Positions 1 through 9,865 are shown, counted from the stretch's first letter. The stretch is DNA of 64,000 nt from Billgrantia tianxiuensis (GCF_009834345.1 NZ_CP035042.1:1178001-1242000), one strand, 5' to 3'. Made by a program: numbers and translations. Notes: generated from the sequence alone by a model not told the origin.

Positions 1-171
1 GGCAGCGGCTCGGAGCTCGCACCAATGCGCCGTCGCGTGGTGGCGCGCCGAGTACCACACAAGCTGATTGTAATATTCGAGAATCGACGGGTCGGGCTGC
101 CGGGAGGGAATGAAAAAACGGAGTGAAATCGCTATACTAGCAAGCCGTTTCGTCGTGAAATCAACGCTCAC
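1..171 (-). CDS. Possible 5' end of an unrecognised gene cut by the left edge
   Basis: A minus-strand reading frame is open from a GTG at 171-169 to the left edge (57 codons, no stop). The last 36 or so residues do not look like a GC-rich shadow frame: they include ILEYYNQLVWYSARHHATAHW, rich in Tyr, His and Trp. No clear Shine-Dalgarno sequence precedes the GTG, so the start is a guess. I do not recognise the family. It could be the beginning of a gene divergent from the mrp operon, or a chance open frame; the fragment is too short to decide. Confidence 0.3.
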   Translation of the reverse strand, partial: MSVDFTTKRLASIAISLRFFIPSRQPDPSILEYYNQLVWYSARHHATAHWCELRAAA

Positions 172-409
172 CGTAGCCAGCCGCGGCGCAAAGTCTAATG
201 CTTTTGCGCTGCAATAGACAGTCTGGAACGGCTGCCGACGCTCATCCTTTGGGCGTATTTTTTCGGCCGAATCACCGTTTCTTGATCTGATGCACTATCG
301 GCGCAAAGCTCACGCGAAAGGGGCTTGACAAGGCTGGCCTGCCAGCTTTTCGACGCAGCCGTGGCAGGGGTGTCCGTGCCCGGTGGATGGACTGACAGAA
401 GGGAACTGC
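172..409. other. Leader region upstream of mrpA
   Basis: This stretch holds no convincing gene. A TTGACA hexamer at 325-330 is followed 17 bases later only by a weak TTTCGA (348-353), so it is a poor but possible sigma-70 promoter for the mrp operon. A TATACT box at 133-138, just inside the possible left-edge gene, has no good -35 partner. The region just before mrpA contains GAAGGG (398-403), the likely ribosome binding site. Confidence 0.35.
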
Positions 410-2746
410 ATGATGCAATTTGCCGTGCTTTCAGGGTTCGTGCTGGCCGCCTTTGCCCCGTTGTTGCATCAATGGTTCGGCCCACGGACCAGCTTCGTGC
501 TGGCTGCATTTCCAGCCCTGCTGGCGCTTTGGTTCCTGGGCCAGGTGCCCACGGTGATGGAAGGGGAAGTGCTCTACCTCCAGTTGGACTGGGTGCCCTC
601 GCTGGGCATGAGTCTCACCTTCCTCATCGACGGCCTGGCGCTGTTGTTCGCGCTGCTGATCACGGTAATCGGCACCTTCGTGCTGATCTACGCCGGCGGC
701 TATCTGAAGGGCCATCGCGATCTGGCGCGTTTCCACATCGTCATTCTGGCCTTCATGGTGTCGATGCTGGGGCTGGTGCTGGCCGACGGCCTGCTGACCC
801 TGTTCGTGTTCTGGGAGCTGACCAGCATCACCTCCTACCTGCTGATCGGCTTCAGCCATGCTGACGTCGAGGCTCGCAAATCGGCCCGCCAGGGCTTGTT
901 CGTCACCTTCGGTGGCGGGCTGGCATTGATGGCAGGGTTGGCGATGCTCGGCAGCGTCAGTGGCAGCTGGTCGCTGGCGGAAATTACCGCCTCGGGTGTC
1001 GACCTGCGCGAGCATGATCTCTACCTGCCGATGCTGCTGTGCCTGCTGCTGGCGGCGTTCACCAAGTCGGCCCAGTTCCCGTTCCATTTCTGGTTGCCCA
1101 ACGCCATGGCGGCGCCCACGCCGGTATCGGCCTATCTACACTCGGCCACCATGGTCAAGGCCGGCATCTACCTGATGGCGCGCCTGCAGCCAAGTCTTGG
1201 CGGCAGTGAGGCCTGGATCGCCATCCTCTCCGTGGTGGGGGCGGTGACGATGTTCACCGGTGCCTTCCTGGCGATCCGCCAGACCAACATCAAGAAGCTG
1301 CTGGCCTATTCCACGATCATGGCGCTTGGCACCCTGACCATGCTGCTCGGTATCGGCACCGAGGGAGCGCTGATCACCTTCGTCACCTTCCTGCTCGCAC
1401 ACTCCCTCTACAAGGGGGCGCTGTTCATGGTGGCCGGTATCCTCGATCACGAGACCGGCACCAAGGACGTCACCGCCATGGGGGGGCTGCGCCCGCTGAT
1501 GCCGGTGACCGCAATCGTCGCCATGGTGTCGGCACTGTCGCTGGCCGGGGTGCCGCCACTGTTCGGCTTCATTGCCAAGGAACTGCTGTTCGAGGCGGCC
1601 CTGGAGGCCGAAGCCTACGGCTGGCTGGTCCTGCTGCTCTCCTTCGTCTCGGCATTCCTCACCATCGCCGTGGCGGCCATCGTCGCCCTGCGTCCGTTCT
1701 TCGGCGAGCGGCGCCCGACGCCACGCGTGGCTCACGAGGCCCCGCTGTCGATGCTGCTGGGGCCGGCCTGCCTGGCCGCGCTCTCGTTGCTGCTTGGTGT
1801 GTTGCCGGTACTGGCCGGGATGGGGGTGCTCACCGCGGCGGCCTCGGCGGTCATGGGCGAGCCGGTGACCGTCTACCTGTCGCTGTGGCATGGCATCAAC
1901 ATTCCCTTGGTCATGTCGATCGTGACCCTGGGGCTGGGCTATCTGCTGTTCAAGCGCTGGGACCGCCTGCGCGCCTACCTGGCACGGCTCGATCCGGTCA
2001 TGGCCCGAGGTCCCGAGGCCGGCTACGAGGCCGTCATGCATGGCATCACGGTGGTATCCGACTGGCAGACGCGCATCCTGCAGAACGGCTACATGCGCAA
2101 CTACATCCTGGTGATGGTGCTGGTATTGATCGCGCTGCTCGGCAACTCATTGTTGATACGGCACTCGCCTGAGATCGCCTTCGAACTCGACGTGCGTTTC
2201 CACGAGGTGGTAGTGACCACGCTGATGGTATTGGGCGCGCTGTTCGCAGCCATTGCTCGCTCGCGGCTCAGTGCCGTGGTGTCGGTGGGGATCATGGGCT
2301 TCTCCATCGCCTTGACCTTCATCTTGTTCAGCGCTCCCGATCTCGGCATCACGCAGCTGCTGGTGGAAACGCTGACGGTCATCCTGCTGGTGCTGGTGCT
2401 GTTCCGGCTGCCGCGCTTTGCCAGCCTGTCGACGCCGCTCGAGCGGGTGCGCGATGCCTTGGTGGCAGGCAGCGTGGGGGCGCTGGTGACGCTGCTGATC
2501 CTTACTGCCTGGGGCATCGACCAGTTCGTGCCCATCTCGGACTACATGATCGAGAACAGCGCCCCGCTGGCGCATGGCCGTAACATCGTCAACGTGATTC
2601 TGGTCGACTACCGGGCGCTGGATACCCTGGGCGAGATCTTCGTGCTGGCGCTGGCGGCGATCGGAGTCATCGCCATGCTCAAGCTAAGGGCGCCGGACAA
2701 GGCCGGCAGGTCGACAGCGCAGGAGAAGGATTCAAGACATGGTTAA
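410..2746 (+). CDS. mrpA: Mrp Na+(K+)/H+ antiporter subunit A
   Basis: Largest subunit of the multisubunit Mrp cation/proton antiporter of the inner membrane, which exports Na+ or K+ in exchange for protons. The 778-residue length matches MrpA proteins that carry the NuoL-like channel domain (about residues 1-500) plus the C-terminal DUF4040/MbhE-like part, seen here as [20 protein letters not shown] near residue 650. Almost the whole protein is hydrophobic. The ATG at 410 is preferred over an in-frame GTG at 383 because GAAGGG lies seven bases upstream of it. The stop overlaps mrpB by eight bases. The full A-G gene set follows in order, so this is the head of a single operon used in salt and alkali tolerance. 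Confidence 0.95.
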   Translation: MMQFAVLSGFVLAAFAPLLHQWFGPRTSFVLAAFPALLALWFLGQVPTVMEGEVLYLQLDWVPSLGMSLTFLIDGLALLFALLITVIGTFVLIYAGGYLKGHRDLARFHIVILAFMVSMLGLVLADGLLTLFVFWELTSITSYLLIGFSHADVEARKSARQGLFVTFGGGLALMAGLAMLGSVSGSWSLAEITASGVDLREHDLYLPMLLCLLLAAFTKSAQFPFHFWLPNAMAAPTPVSAYLHSATMVKAGIYLMARLQPSLGGSEAWIAILSVVGAVTMFTGAFLAIRQTNIKKLLAYSTIMALGTLTMLLGIGTEGALITFVTFLLAHSLYKGALFMVAGILDHETGTKDVTAMGGLRPLMPVTAIVAMVSALSLAGVPPLFGFIAKELLFEAALEAEAYGWLVLLLSFVSAFLTIAVAAIVALRPFFGERRPTPRVAHEAPLSMLLGPACLAALSLLLGVLPVLAGMGVLTAAASAVMGEPVTVYLSLWHGINIPLVMSIVTLGLGYLLFKRWDRLRAYLARLDPVMARGPEAGYEAVMHGITVVSDWQTRILQNGYMRNYILVMVLVLIALLGNSLLIRHSPEIAFELDVRFHEVVVTTLMVLGALFAAIARSRLSAVVSVGIMGFSIALTFILFSAPDLGITQLLVETLTVILLVLVLFRLPRFASLSTPLERVRDALVAGSVGALVTLLILTAWGIDQFVPISDYMIENSAPLAHGRNIVNVILVDYRALDTLGEIFVLALAAIGVIAMLKLRAPDKAGRSTAQEKDSRHG

Positions 2747-3170
2747 GTCGGGCACTCTGATACTGCACACGGCGGCACGCATCCTGATGCCGTTGCAGCT
2801 GCTGTTCTCCGTGTTCCTGCTGCTGCGTGGCCACGACGAGCCTGGCGGCGGCTTCATTGCGGGCCTGGTGGCGGCGGGGGCTTTCACCCTCTACCTGTTT
2901 GCCTTTGGCGTCAGTGCCACCCGCGAGGTGCTGCGCATGGTCGATCCTCGCGATCTGATCGGCATCGGGCTGCTGCTGGGCATGATTTCGGTATTCCCCG
3001 CCTGGTTCGTGGACCAGCCGTTCCTGACCGCCCAGTGGTGGACGATTCCGGGTGTCGATTTCTACGCCTCGACGCCGCTGATCTTCGATATCGGCGTCTA
3101 TCTCGCGGTGCTGGGCTCGGTGCTGGCCATGGTCATGACGTTGATGGAGGTGGACAAGGATGAGCCCTGA
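2739..3170 (+). CDS. mrpB: Mrp antiporter subunit B
   Basis: Small membrane subunit (143 residues) of the Mrp antiporter with four likely transmembrane helices. The motif [20 protein letters not shown] near residue 30 is the MnhB/MrpB domain hallmark. It starts inside the end of mrpA, which implies translational coupling. A separate mrpB next to a full-length mrpA means this is the seven-gene type of Mrp operon rather than the six-gene A-B fusion type. Confidence 0.93.
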   Translation: MVKSGTLILHTAARILMPLQLLFSVFLLLRGHDEPGGGFIAGLVAAGAFTLYLFAFGVSATREVLRMVDPRDLIGIGLLLGMISVFPAWFVDQPFLTAQWWTIPGVDFYASTPLIFDIGVYLAVLGSVLAMVMTLMEVDKDEP

Positions 3171-3221
3171 ACGCTTGGGTGCCACGGGTGCCGTATCGTC
3201 GAACCGATCGGGAGGAACACT

Positions 3222-3569
3222 ATGGAACCGGTAATGGCAGTGGCCATCGGTCTGCTCTATGCCTCGGCCATCTTCCTCATGCTGCGTCGCTCGATCGTCA
3301 AGCTGGTGATTGGCCTGATGCTGCTTTCCAACGCTGCCAATCTGCTGATCTTTACCTCGGCTGGCATGACCCGCGGGGCTCCGCCGCTGATCCCCGAAGG
3401 GATGGCCGCGCCGTTGGGCCCGGTGGCCGATCCCTTGCCCCAGGCCGTGGTGCTGACCGCCATCGTGATCGCCTTCGGCGTGCTGGCGTTCGCCGTGGTG
3501 CTGATCCGGCGGGCCTACGAGATCGTCAAGGCCGATGACCTGGACAAGATGAAGGAAACCGATACGTGA
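3222..3569 (+). CDS. mrpC: Mrp antiporter subunit C
   Basis: NuoK-like subunit of the Mrp antiporter (115 residues, three predicted membrane helices). [15 protein letters not shown] and [20 protein letters not shown] are typical of MnhC/NuoK proteins. The start ATG follows GGGAGGA at 3209-3215. Its stop overlaps the GTG start of mrpD (GTGA), so the two subunits are probably translated together. Confidence 0.93.
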   Translation: MEPVMAVAIGLLYASAIFLMLRRSIVKLVIGLMLLSNAANLLIFTSAGMTRGAPPLIPEGMAAPLGPVADPLPQAVVLTAIVIAFGVLAFAVVLIRRAYEIVKADDLDKMKETDT

Positions 3570-5139
3570 GGCCCGAGGTCGCTCTTCCCGTTCTACTGCC
3601 GTTGCTGTCGGGGGCCGTGTCGCTGTTGTTCTGGCGTTCGCGTCCCATGCAGCGTTTCACCGCCGTGGCCGGCAATCTCGCTCTGCTCGGCTTGGCCGTG
3701 TGGCTGCTGGTCGCGGTGATCCAAGAGGGGTATGTGGTCATCCAGATGGGCGGCTGGCCGGCGCCCTACGGCATCACCCTGGTGGCCGACGTACTCAGTG
3801 CGGTCATGGTGGTACTCACCGCCATCATCGGCCTGGGACTGGCCATCTACTCGCTGGCCTCCACCGGGCCGGGGCATGAGCGTTTCGGCTTCTATCCGCT
3901 CATGCACCTGCTGCTGGCCGGGGTGGCTGGCGCCTTTCTCACCGGCGACATCTTCAACCTCTACGTGTGGTTCGAGGTGATGCTCGTGGCCTCCTTCGCG
4001 CTGTTGATCCTCGGTGGCGAGAAGGCGCAGATGGAAGGGGCGATCAAGTACGTCACCCTCAACCTGCTGGCCTCGGTGATCTTCCTTTCCGCCGTAGGCC
4101 TGCTCTACGGCATGGTAGGAACCCTCAACATGGCGGATGCCGCCCAGCGTCTGGCCATGGCCGAGCATCAGGGCATGGTCGAGGTGCTGGCGGTGATGTT
4201 CATGGTGGCCTTCGGCATCAAGGCAGCGGCGTTTCCGCTGTTCTTCTGGCTGCCGGCCTCCTATCACACGCCGCCGGTGGCGGTATCGGCGCTGTTTGCC
4301 GGCCTGCTGACCAAGGTCGGCGTCTATGCGCTGTTCCGTGTCTTCACCCTGCTGTTCGACCAGACGCTCGGCTACACCCAGGACCTGCTGTTGTGGGGCG
4401 CGGCCCTGACCATGGTCACCGGGGTGCTCGGGGCGGCGGCGCAGTTCGAGTTCCGCCGTATCCTGTCGTTCCATATCGTCAGCCAGATAGGCTACATGAT
4501 CCTCGGCCTGGCACTGTATACGCCGCTGGCAATCGCCGGGGGGTATTCGCCGTGATGCACAACATCGTGGTCAAGACCAACCTGTTCCTGATCAGCGGCA
4601 TCACCCGGCGGCTGCAAGGTACCTACGAACTGAAGAAAATGGGCGGACTGTACCGCGAGCGGCCCTGGCTGGCGGTGGCATTCTTTCTCTCGGCCTTTTC
4701 GCTGGCCGGGGTGCCGCCCCTGTCGGGCTTCTTTGCCAAGTTCGTCATCGTGCGTGCCGGTATCGAAGCGGAAGCCTACGTGGTCACCGCCGTGGCCCTG
4801 CTGGTGGGCCTGATGACCCTGTACTCCATGGTCAAGATCTGGAACGAGGTGTTCTGGAAGACCCTGCCGGAGGACAATCTGGTGCCGGCGGAAGAGGTGG
4901 TGGTGGGCGACGATAGCCGCATGGTGCCGGCCAGCCTGTGGCTGATGTACCTACCGGTGGCGGTACTGGCGCTGTTTGCGCTGCTGATCGGGATATTCGC
5001 CGAGCCGCTGATGACGCTGATGAACCGGATCGGTGACCAACTCATGAATCCGCAGGGCTACATCGAGGCGGTGCTGGGGCAGGCGGCTGGGGTCGAGGAG
5101 GCGCTGATCAATGCCGTGGATGAGGAGGTGCAGCCATGA
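3566..5139 (+). CDS. mrpD: Mrp antiporter subunit D (one-base frameshift in this sequence)
   Basis: NuoM/NuoN-like proton-channel subunit of the Mrp antiporter, about 524 residues once repaired. The first 329 residues read in one frame to [12 protein letters not shown], then the frame breaks at the G6 run 4538-4543. Adding one G restores [18 protein letters not shown] and the rest of the protein. Both halves are well conserved, including [15 protein letters not shown], so a consensus error is far more likely than a dead gene. It begins with GTG overlapping the mrpC stop and ends in an ATGA overlap with mrpE. If the shift were real the whole antiporter would be non-functional. Confidence 0.9.
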
Positions 5140-5609
5140 CCGGTGCGATCTGGAACCTGCTGCTGGCGCTGGCCTGGGTCATCCTGTCGGGGGATTTTTC
5201 CGGTCTCAATCTGGTGGTCGGGCTGGTCTTCGGCTACATCACGCTGGTGCTGATCGAACCTCAGGTCGATGCCCTGACCGGCTACCCGGCCCGAGTGCCG
5301 CGGATATTGGCCTTTCTCGGTTTCTTCATCAAGGAGCTGGTGCAGGCTAACCTGCGGGTCGGCTTCGACATCCTGACGCCACCCTGGCACATGCGGCCGG
5401 GTGTCATCGCCATGCCGCTGGCAGCACGCACGGAACTCGAGATCACCATGGTCGCCAATCTGATCTCGCTGACCCCCGGCACCCTCAGCCTGGACGTCTC
5501 CGACGATCGCAAGGTGCTTTATATCCACGCCATGTTCCTCGACGACGAAGAGGAGCTGCGCCGCAACCTGAAGGAAATGGAATGTCGCGCTCTGGAACTG
5601 TTCCGCTGA
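5136..5609 (+). CDS. mrpE: Mrp antiporter subunit E
   Basis: MrpE/MnhE-type subunit (157 residues) with an N-terminal membrane part and a soluble C-terminal domain. ANLISLTPGTLSLDVSDDRK in the middle of the protein is the family signature. The start overlaps the mrpD stop in an ATGA arrangement. MrpE is needed for full antiport activity in studied systems. Confidence 0.92.
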   Translation: MTGAIWNLLLALAWVILSGDFSGLNLVVGLVFGYITLVLIEPQVDALTGYPARVPRILAFLGFFIKELVQANLRVGFDILTPPWHMRPGVIAMPLAARTELEITMVANLISLTPGTLSLDVSDDRKVLYIHAMFLDDEEELRRNLKEMECRALELFR

Positions 5610-5636
5610 GTTTGGCAAGGCCGAGTGGGGAATGAT

Positions 5637-5906
5637 ATGGCCACTGTGATTCTGATCAGCCAGGTGCTGATGAGCCTCGCCCTGATCCTGGCTTTCGTTC
5701 GTGTCGTGCGGGGCCCCAGCCTTCCCGACCGGGTGGTGGCGTTGGAGCTGTTCGCCAGCATCGTGGTGGGGTTGGTGGGGGTATACGCCATTCGCACCGA
5801 CGTATCCAGCTTTCTCGACGCCGCCATCGTGATCGCATTGATGGGCTTTTTGGCGGCCATCGGCTTCGCCCGATTCCTGGAGCGTGGAGGGCCGCGCGAT
5901 GATTGA
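5637..5906 (+). CDS. mrpF: Mrp antiporter subunit F
   Basis: Small membrane subunit (89 residues, three helices) of the Mrp antiporter, recognised from RVVRGPSLPDRVVALEL, the conserved MrpF/PhaF segment. I chose the ATG at 5637 over the in-frame GTG at 5625 because the family starts with a short hydrophobic helix directly after the Met, and GGGGA lies just upstream. The gene overlaps mrpG by eight bases. Confidence 0.92.
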   Translation: MATVILISQVLMSLALILAFVRVVRGPSLPDRVVALELFASIVVGLVGVYAIRTDVSSFLDAAIVIALMGFLAAIGFARFLERGGPRDD

Positions 5907-6303
5907 GACCATCAAGGGATTTCTGATCCTGACCGGGGCCGTCTTCATGTTGCTGGCGGCGCTGGGGATCCTGCGTCTACCCGACCTGCTCACCCGCATG
6001 CATGCGACCACCAAGGCCGCGGCCCTGGGGGTCATCCTGATCATGCTCTCGGTCGCGATGCACTTCGGTGAGGTGGCCGTGGTGGCGCGTGCCTTCGCCA
6101 TCATCGTCTTCGTGCTGATGACCGCACCGGTGGCGGCCCACGTGATCGGCCGGGCAGGCTATTTCGTCGGCTCCAAGCTGTGGAGCGGTACGGTGAAGGA
6201 TGAGCTGCGGCCCAACTACGATCCGTTGACCCACGAGCTCAAGAGCGGCCTGGAAACGGACATCAATGCCGTGCACAAGCCTCGCGACAACGATCCCCAG
6301 TGA
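5899..6303 (+). CDS. mrpG: Mrp antiporter subunit G
   Basis: Last subunit of the Mrp antiporter (134 residues). ALGILRLPDLLTRMHATTKA near residue 25 is the MnhG/PhaG signature. The ATG at 5899 is preceded by GGAGGG at 5886-5891. After the third membrane helix there is a hydrophilic C-terminal tail of about 40 residues rich in Asp and Asn (ending KPRDNDPQ), longer than in many MrpG proteins. No clear terminator follows before the next gene. Confidence 0.92.
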   Translation: MIETIKGFLILTGAVFMLLAALGILRLPDLLTRMHATTKAAALGVILIMLSVAMHFGEVAVVARAFAIIVFVLMTAPVAAHVIGRAGYFVGSKLWSGTVKDELRPNYDPLTHELKSGLETDINAVHKPRDNDPQ

Positions 6304-6423
6304 TGTCCGCGCCGGCCTGGCCGGTCGGTTACACAAAACGACGTTTTACCCGGCTCGGAGGGCTGGCCTGGAGGCTGCTTCTGAGCCATTATCGGTGGCC
6401 TTCGATGTAAAGGAATACGTGCC

Positions 6424-7704
6424 ATGACTCGTCCTCTTTTCCCTGCTGTTCTTCTCCTGCTGCTGTTGGCCGGCTGCCAATCCGGCCCCATCCAGGATGT
6501 CGTGGCCGACGACCGTCAGGAGGAAGCCGCCGCCTCGAGCGAACCTGCGATACCCGAGCTGGCCCCCAGCGAGGCGGAACGTCCTCCCCAGGACTTCCAG
6601 GCCTGGCTGCGCGATTTCCGCCGCCAGGCTCGCGCAGAGGGCATCAGCGAGGCGACGCTGGCACGCGCCCTGGATGGCGCGCGTTACCGGCCACGCGTCA
6701 TAGAGCTCGACCGCTCTCAGCCGGAGTTCGTGCGCCCCATCTGGCAGTATCTGGACAGCGCCGTATCGCAGGCCCGCGTCAGCCAGGGGCGCGCCAAACT
6801 CGACGAGCACCGCGACACGGCCCGGCGCATGGAGCAGCGCTACGGCGTGCCGGCGGAAATCATCGTGGCCATCTGGGGCATCGAGAGCAACTACGGCGGC
6901 AACTTCGGCGATTTCTCCACGGTCGAGGCGCTGGCGACCCTGGCCTTCGACGGGCGTCGGCGCGACTTCGCTCGCGGCGAGTTGCTGACTGCGCTGCGCA
7001 TCCTCGATGCCGGCGACATTGCCCCGGATCGCATGATCGGCTCCTGGGCCGGTGCCATGGGGCACACCCAGTTCATTCCGTCGAGCTTCGAATCCTACGC
7101 CGTGGATGGCGACGGCGACGGGCGCCGCGACATCTGGGGCAGTATCCCGGATGTGATGGCCTCCACCGCGAACTATCTGGCACGGGCCGGCTGGCAGTCC
7201 GGCCAACCCTGGGGTGTGGAAGTGCGCCTGCCGGAGGGGTTCGATTATGCCCAGACCGAACTCTCCACGCAGCGTTCGAGCCGCGAGTGGGCCCAGCAGG
7301 GCGTGAGCCGCATCGATGGCGGCAGCCTGCCTGGCTTCGAGCAGGCGTCGGTGATCGCTCCGGCGGGTGCCCAGGGGCCGGCGTTTCTGGTGGGGCCCAA
7401 TTACCGTGCCATCCTGCGCTACAACAATGCCACCAGCTATGCCCTGGCAGTGGCAACGCTGGCAGACGGGATTGCCGGGCGTGAGGGGATCCGGGCCGCA
7501 TGGCCGCGTGACGCACAGCCGCTGTCGCGCAGTCAGGTACGCGAGATGCAGCAAGCGCTCAACGCGCGCGGTTTCGATGTCGGAACGCCGGATGGCGTGA
7601 TGGGGCCGAACACGCGACGTGGACTGCGCGAGTTTCAGCGCAGCATCGGGGTGACGCCGGATGGCTTCGCTACCCTGAGCCTGTTGCAGCGCCTGCAACG
7701 TTGA
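6424..7704 (+). CDS. Lytic murein transglycosylase, MltB type, lipoprotein with peptidoglycan-binding tail
   Basis: Membrane-anchored lytic transglycosylase that cleaves peptidoglycan glycan strands to 1,6-anhydroMurNAc ends. A signal peptide ends in a lipobox LLAGC with Cys18; the next residue is Gln, which favours outer-membrane sorting. The SLT_2/MltB domain spans about residues 55-345; the catalytic glutamate is E154 within IWGIESNYGG. The C-terminal 60 residues (REMQQALNARGFDVG to the end) form a PG_binding_1 domain. The 426-residue length fits MltB-family proteins with this extra domain. The anhydro products are what the AmgK/MurU pair near 16 kb recycles. Confidence 0.9.
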   Translation: MTRPLFPAVLLLLLLAGCQSGPIQDVVADDRQEEAAASSEPAIPELAPSEAERPPQDFQAWLRDFRRQARAEGISEATLARALDGARYRPRVIELDRSQPEFVRPIWQYLDSAVSQARVSQGRAKLDEHRDTARRMEQRYGVPAEIIVAIWGIESNYGGNFGDFSTVEALATLAFDGRRRDFARGELLTALRILDAGDIAPDRMIGSWAGAMGHTQFIPSSFESYAVDGDGDGRRDIWGSIPDVMASTANYLARAGWQSGQPWGVEVRLPEGFDYAQTELSTQRSSREWAQQGVSRIDGGSLPGFEQASVIAPAGAQGPAFLVGPNYRAILRYNNATSYALAVATLADGIAGREGIRAAWPRDAQPLSRSQVREMQQALNARGFDVGTPDGVMGPNTRRGLREFQRSIGVTPDGFATLSLLQRLQR

Positions 7705-7710
7705 TGGTGA

Positions 7711-7735
7711 GGCCAGGCCTTGGCTGGGCCTGGCC
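7711..7735. terminator. Hairpin between convergent genes
   Basis: GGCCAGGCC (7711-7719) pairs perfectly with GGCCTGGCC (7727-7735) across a seven-base loop. It lies between the stop of the transglycosylase and the stop of the minus-strand gene, so it may act as a bidirectional terminator. No T run follows on either strand. Confidence 0.5.
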
Positions 7736-7743
7736 GGAGATCG

Positions 7744-8331
7744 CTACTCGTCGTTGGTCCAGTCGTCCAGGGTTTCGCTGATGCGCTGGCCGGCGCGTTC
7801 GGCGCCTTGCTGGGCGCGCTCCCAGGCAGATTCGGCGCCTTCGCCGATGCGATCCAGCCCCTCCTGGGTTCGATGCCAGGCGCTCTCTGCACCCTCACCG
7901 GCGCTGTGCCAGGCTTCACGAGTGCGCTGGCGGGCCATGTCCCACCACTCCTGGTCGTAGCGCGGCATGGCATCGAGGGCTTCCCGGTCCGCATCGACGA
8001 TGATGTCATGGCTGGTTTCGCCATCCTCTTCGTGGTTGACCAGGCGGTAGTGGGTATTAGTGACCACCAGGTGATCGCCGTTCCGCCCCACGCTGTCGTC
8101 GGAGCGCACCACGATGGCATGCACCTTCTTGTCGTCACCCATCAACAGGTCGACGACCTGGCTGGGCTGGCTGTCCGGGGCCGCTTCGAAATGCACGTCG
8201 GCGTCGAAGATGGCGCGGGCGGAATAGAGGCCCTGGGGGTCGAACTGGGCCTGTACGCCGACGGCGAGACCGGCAATGAACAGGCCGGCTGATGCGACCA
8301 GAGTCGTCCTTGTGATGCGTGGCTGTGTCAT
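7744..8331 (-). CDS. Exported protein with PRC-barrel-like domain and amphipathic repeat tail
   Basis: 195-residue protein of unknown function. An N-terminal signal segment (TLVASAGLFIAGLAVGVQAQ) is followed by a domain at about residues 30-115 that resembles PRC-barrel/YlmC proteins (ARAIFDADVHFEAAP; VDLLMGDDKKVHAIVVRSDD). The last 70 residues are a helical region in which GEGAESAW occurs twice, spaced 18 residues apart and flanked by R/Q-rich segments. A strong ribosome site (AAGGAGGG) precedes the ATG at 8331. It is transcribed convergently with the transglycosylase and divergently from the next gene. I infer a periplasmic stress protein, but nothing proves the role. Confidence 0.75.
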   Translation of the reverse strand: MTQPRITRTTLVASAGLFIAGLAVGVQAQFDPQGLYSARAIFDADVHFEAAPDSQPSQVVDLLMGDDKKVHAIVVRSDDSVGRNGDHLVVTNTHYRLVNHEEDGETSHDIIVDADREALDAMPRYDQEWWDMARQRTREAWHSAGEGAESAWHRTQEGLDRIGEGAESAWERAQQGAERAGQRISETLDDWTNDE

Positions 8332-8457
8332 CGTATTGCCCTCCTTATCCTTGGTGACACGGATAGTGTAGTAAACGTAACCTGCGTGTCAGGCGCCCGG
8401 AACCGGTGCGCCGGCCCGGAGTCCCATTGAGCGTCGACGATGAAAGGAGGTTCGTCC

Positions 8458-9096
8458 ATGCCCCCAAAGGGTTCGAGTCGTTATCGCCAGGCCCGCTGGT
8501 CCTGCCTGCAACGGTGGGCCGTGGTGGGAGGGCTGCTGCTGGCAGCCGGAGCGCCCGCACTTGCCGACGAGGACAAGACGGTGTTCGGCTGGGTCGAGAA
8601 GAGTACTCTCGAGCCCTGGGGCGTCGAGGTGAAGGCCAAGCTGGATAGCGGTGCGTTGACCTCGTCGCTGGACGCGCGCGATATCGAAATCTTCGACAAT
8701 GAGGGCGAGGAGTGGGTGCGCTTCCGCCTCGAACTCGTCGACGAGGCCAGCGGCGAGGCGTTCGAGGAGCGAATGGAACTGCCGTTGTACCGCGACATCC
8801 GTGTGCGCGGCGCCGGCGGTCGCGACGAGCGCCCGGTGGTGCTGATGAAGATCTGCATGGGCGATACCGTTTATGAGGAGCAGTTCAGCCTGCGCGACCG
8901 CGGCGAAATGCACTATCCGCTGCTGCTGGGGCGGCGCACCATCGGTCACCTGGGGCTGCTCGACGTGACTCGCACCTTCCTCAACAAGCCCAGCTGTGAC
9001 GAGGATACCGACGTCATGCGCTACGACGACGAGGAGGAGGGCGACATCGAGGACGACGACATCGAGGGCGACGACAGAGAAGACGACGAGGCGTGA
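8458..9096 (+). CDS. Retropepsin-like aspartic peptidase (RloA / 'ATP-dependent zinc protease' family) with acidic tail
   Basis: 212-residue exported protein. After a signal peptide (to about residue 32) the core GWVEKSTLEPWGVEVKAKLD is typical of the family annotated as RimK/LysX-like or ATP-dependent zinc protease, now grouped with retropepsin-like peptidases; the presumed active-site motif is DSGALTSS. A second signature, YPLLLGRRTIG, lies near residue 165. The start is set at 8458 because AGGAGG (8445-8450) sits seven bases before it; an in-frame ATG at 8440 would place that site inside the gene. The last 25 residues are almost wholly Asp and Glu, which is unusual for the family and fits a halophile's acidic proteome. 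Confidence 0.8.
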   Translation: MPPKGSSRYRQARWSCLQRWAVVGGLLLAAGAPALADEDKTVFGWVEKSTLEPWGVEVKAKLDSGALTSSLDARDIEIFDNEGEEWVRFRLELVDEASGEAFEERMELPLYRDIRVRGAGGRDERPVVLMKICMGDTVYEEQFSLRDRGEMHYPLLLGRRTIGHLGLLDVTRTFLNKPSCDEDTDVMRYDDEEEGDIEDDDIEGDDREDDEA

Positions 9097-9151
9097 CCCC
9101 GACTGCCCGCTACCGCGATGAATGGCTCGAAGCCAGTGGCAGCGAGAAAGA

Positions 9152-9865
9152 TCAGAACAATCGGGCCAGCAGGGCGACGACCGCCGTTTCCACACGCAGG
9201 ATGCGCGGGCCGAGGTGAATGCCCTCGCATCCGGCCTCGAGCATCCTTTCCACTTCGTAGGGAATGAAGCCTCCCTCCGGGCCGATGAGCAGCGTGACGG
9301 GCTCGGTGAGGCCCGTCGGGCACGCCTGGGGCATGCCGGGGTGGGCCAGTAGCCCGCGTCGTTGGGTGAGCAGCTCCGGCAGCCGCTCATCGATGAAAGG
9401 GCGAAAACCCTTGGCCAGGTTCACCTCGGGCATCACCGTATCCCGTGCCTGTTCGAGTCCCAGCACCAGGTGCTCGTGAATCTTGACGGGATCCAGCTCG
9501 GGCGACTGCCAATAGCTCTTCTCCACCCGCCGGGTATGCAGCAGCGTGACCTGTTTCACCCCCATGGCCGTTACATGCTCGAGGCTCCTGGCCAGCATCC
9601 GCGGGCGAGGCAGGGCGAGTACCAGGTGCACCGGCAACGGCGGTGGCGGAGGGGTGTCGAGCCCATCGAAGGTGAAGCGGGCCTCGTCGTCGGAGAGCAG
9701 CGTGAGCTCACCGCGACCGATGCCGCCGCCCGCCACGCCCAGGGTCAGGACATCGCCGACCCGGGCGCGATGGACCTCCTTCAGATGGCGCAGGCGCCGC
9801 GGATCGCGCAGACAGGCCAGGCGGTCGTGGTGGATCTCCTCGGGGGCAAGCAGGATCAGGTTCAT
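9152..9865 (-). CDS. rsmE: 16S rRNA m3U1498 methyltransferase
   Basis: SAM-dependent SPOUT-class enzyme that methylates N3 of U1498 in 16S rRNA. The 237-residue length is normal. Motifs seen are LLIGPEGGF and LGPRILRVETA near the C-terminus, which form the knotted cofactor site. The start ATG at 9865 gives MNLILLAPEE; the longer open frame upstream of it overlaps phaR on the other strand and is not real. It is divergent from phaR. Confidence 0.93.
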   Translation of the reverse strand: MNLILLAPEEIHHDRLACLRDPRRLRHLKEVHRARVGDVLTLGVAGGGIGRGELTLLSDDEARFTFDGLDTPPPPPLPVHLVLALPRPRMLARSLEHVTAMGVKQVTLLHTRRVEKSYWQSPELDPVKIHEHLVLGLEQARDTVMPEVNLAKGFRPFIDERLPELLTQRRGLLAHPGMPQACPTGLTEPVTLLIGPEGGFIPYEVERMLEAGCEGIHLGPRILRVETAVVALLARLF

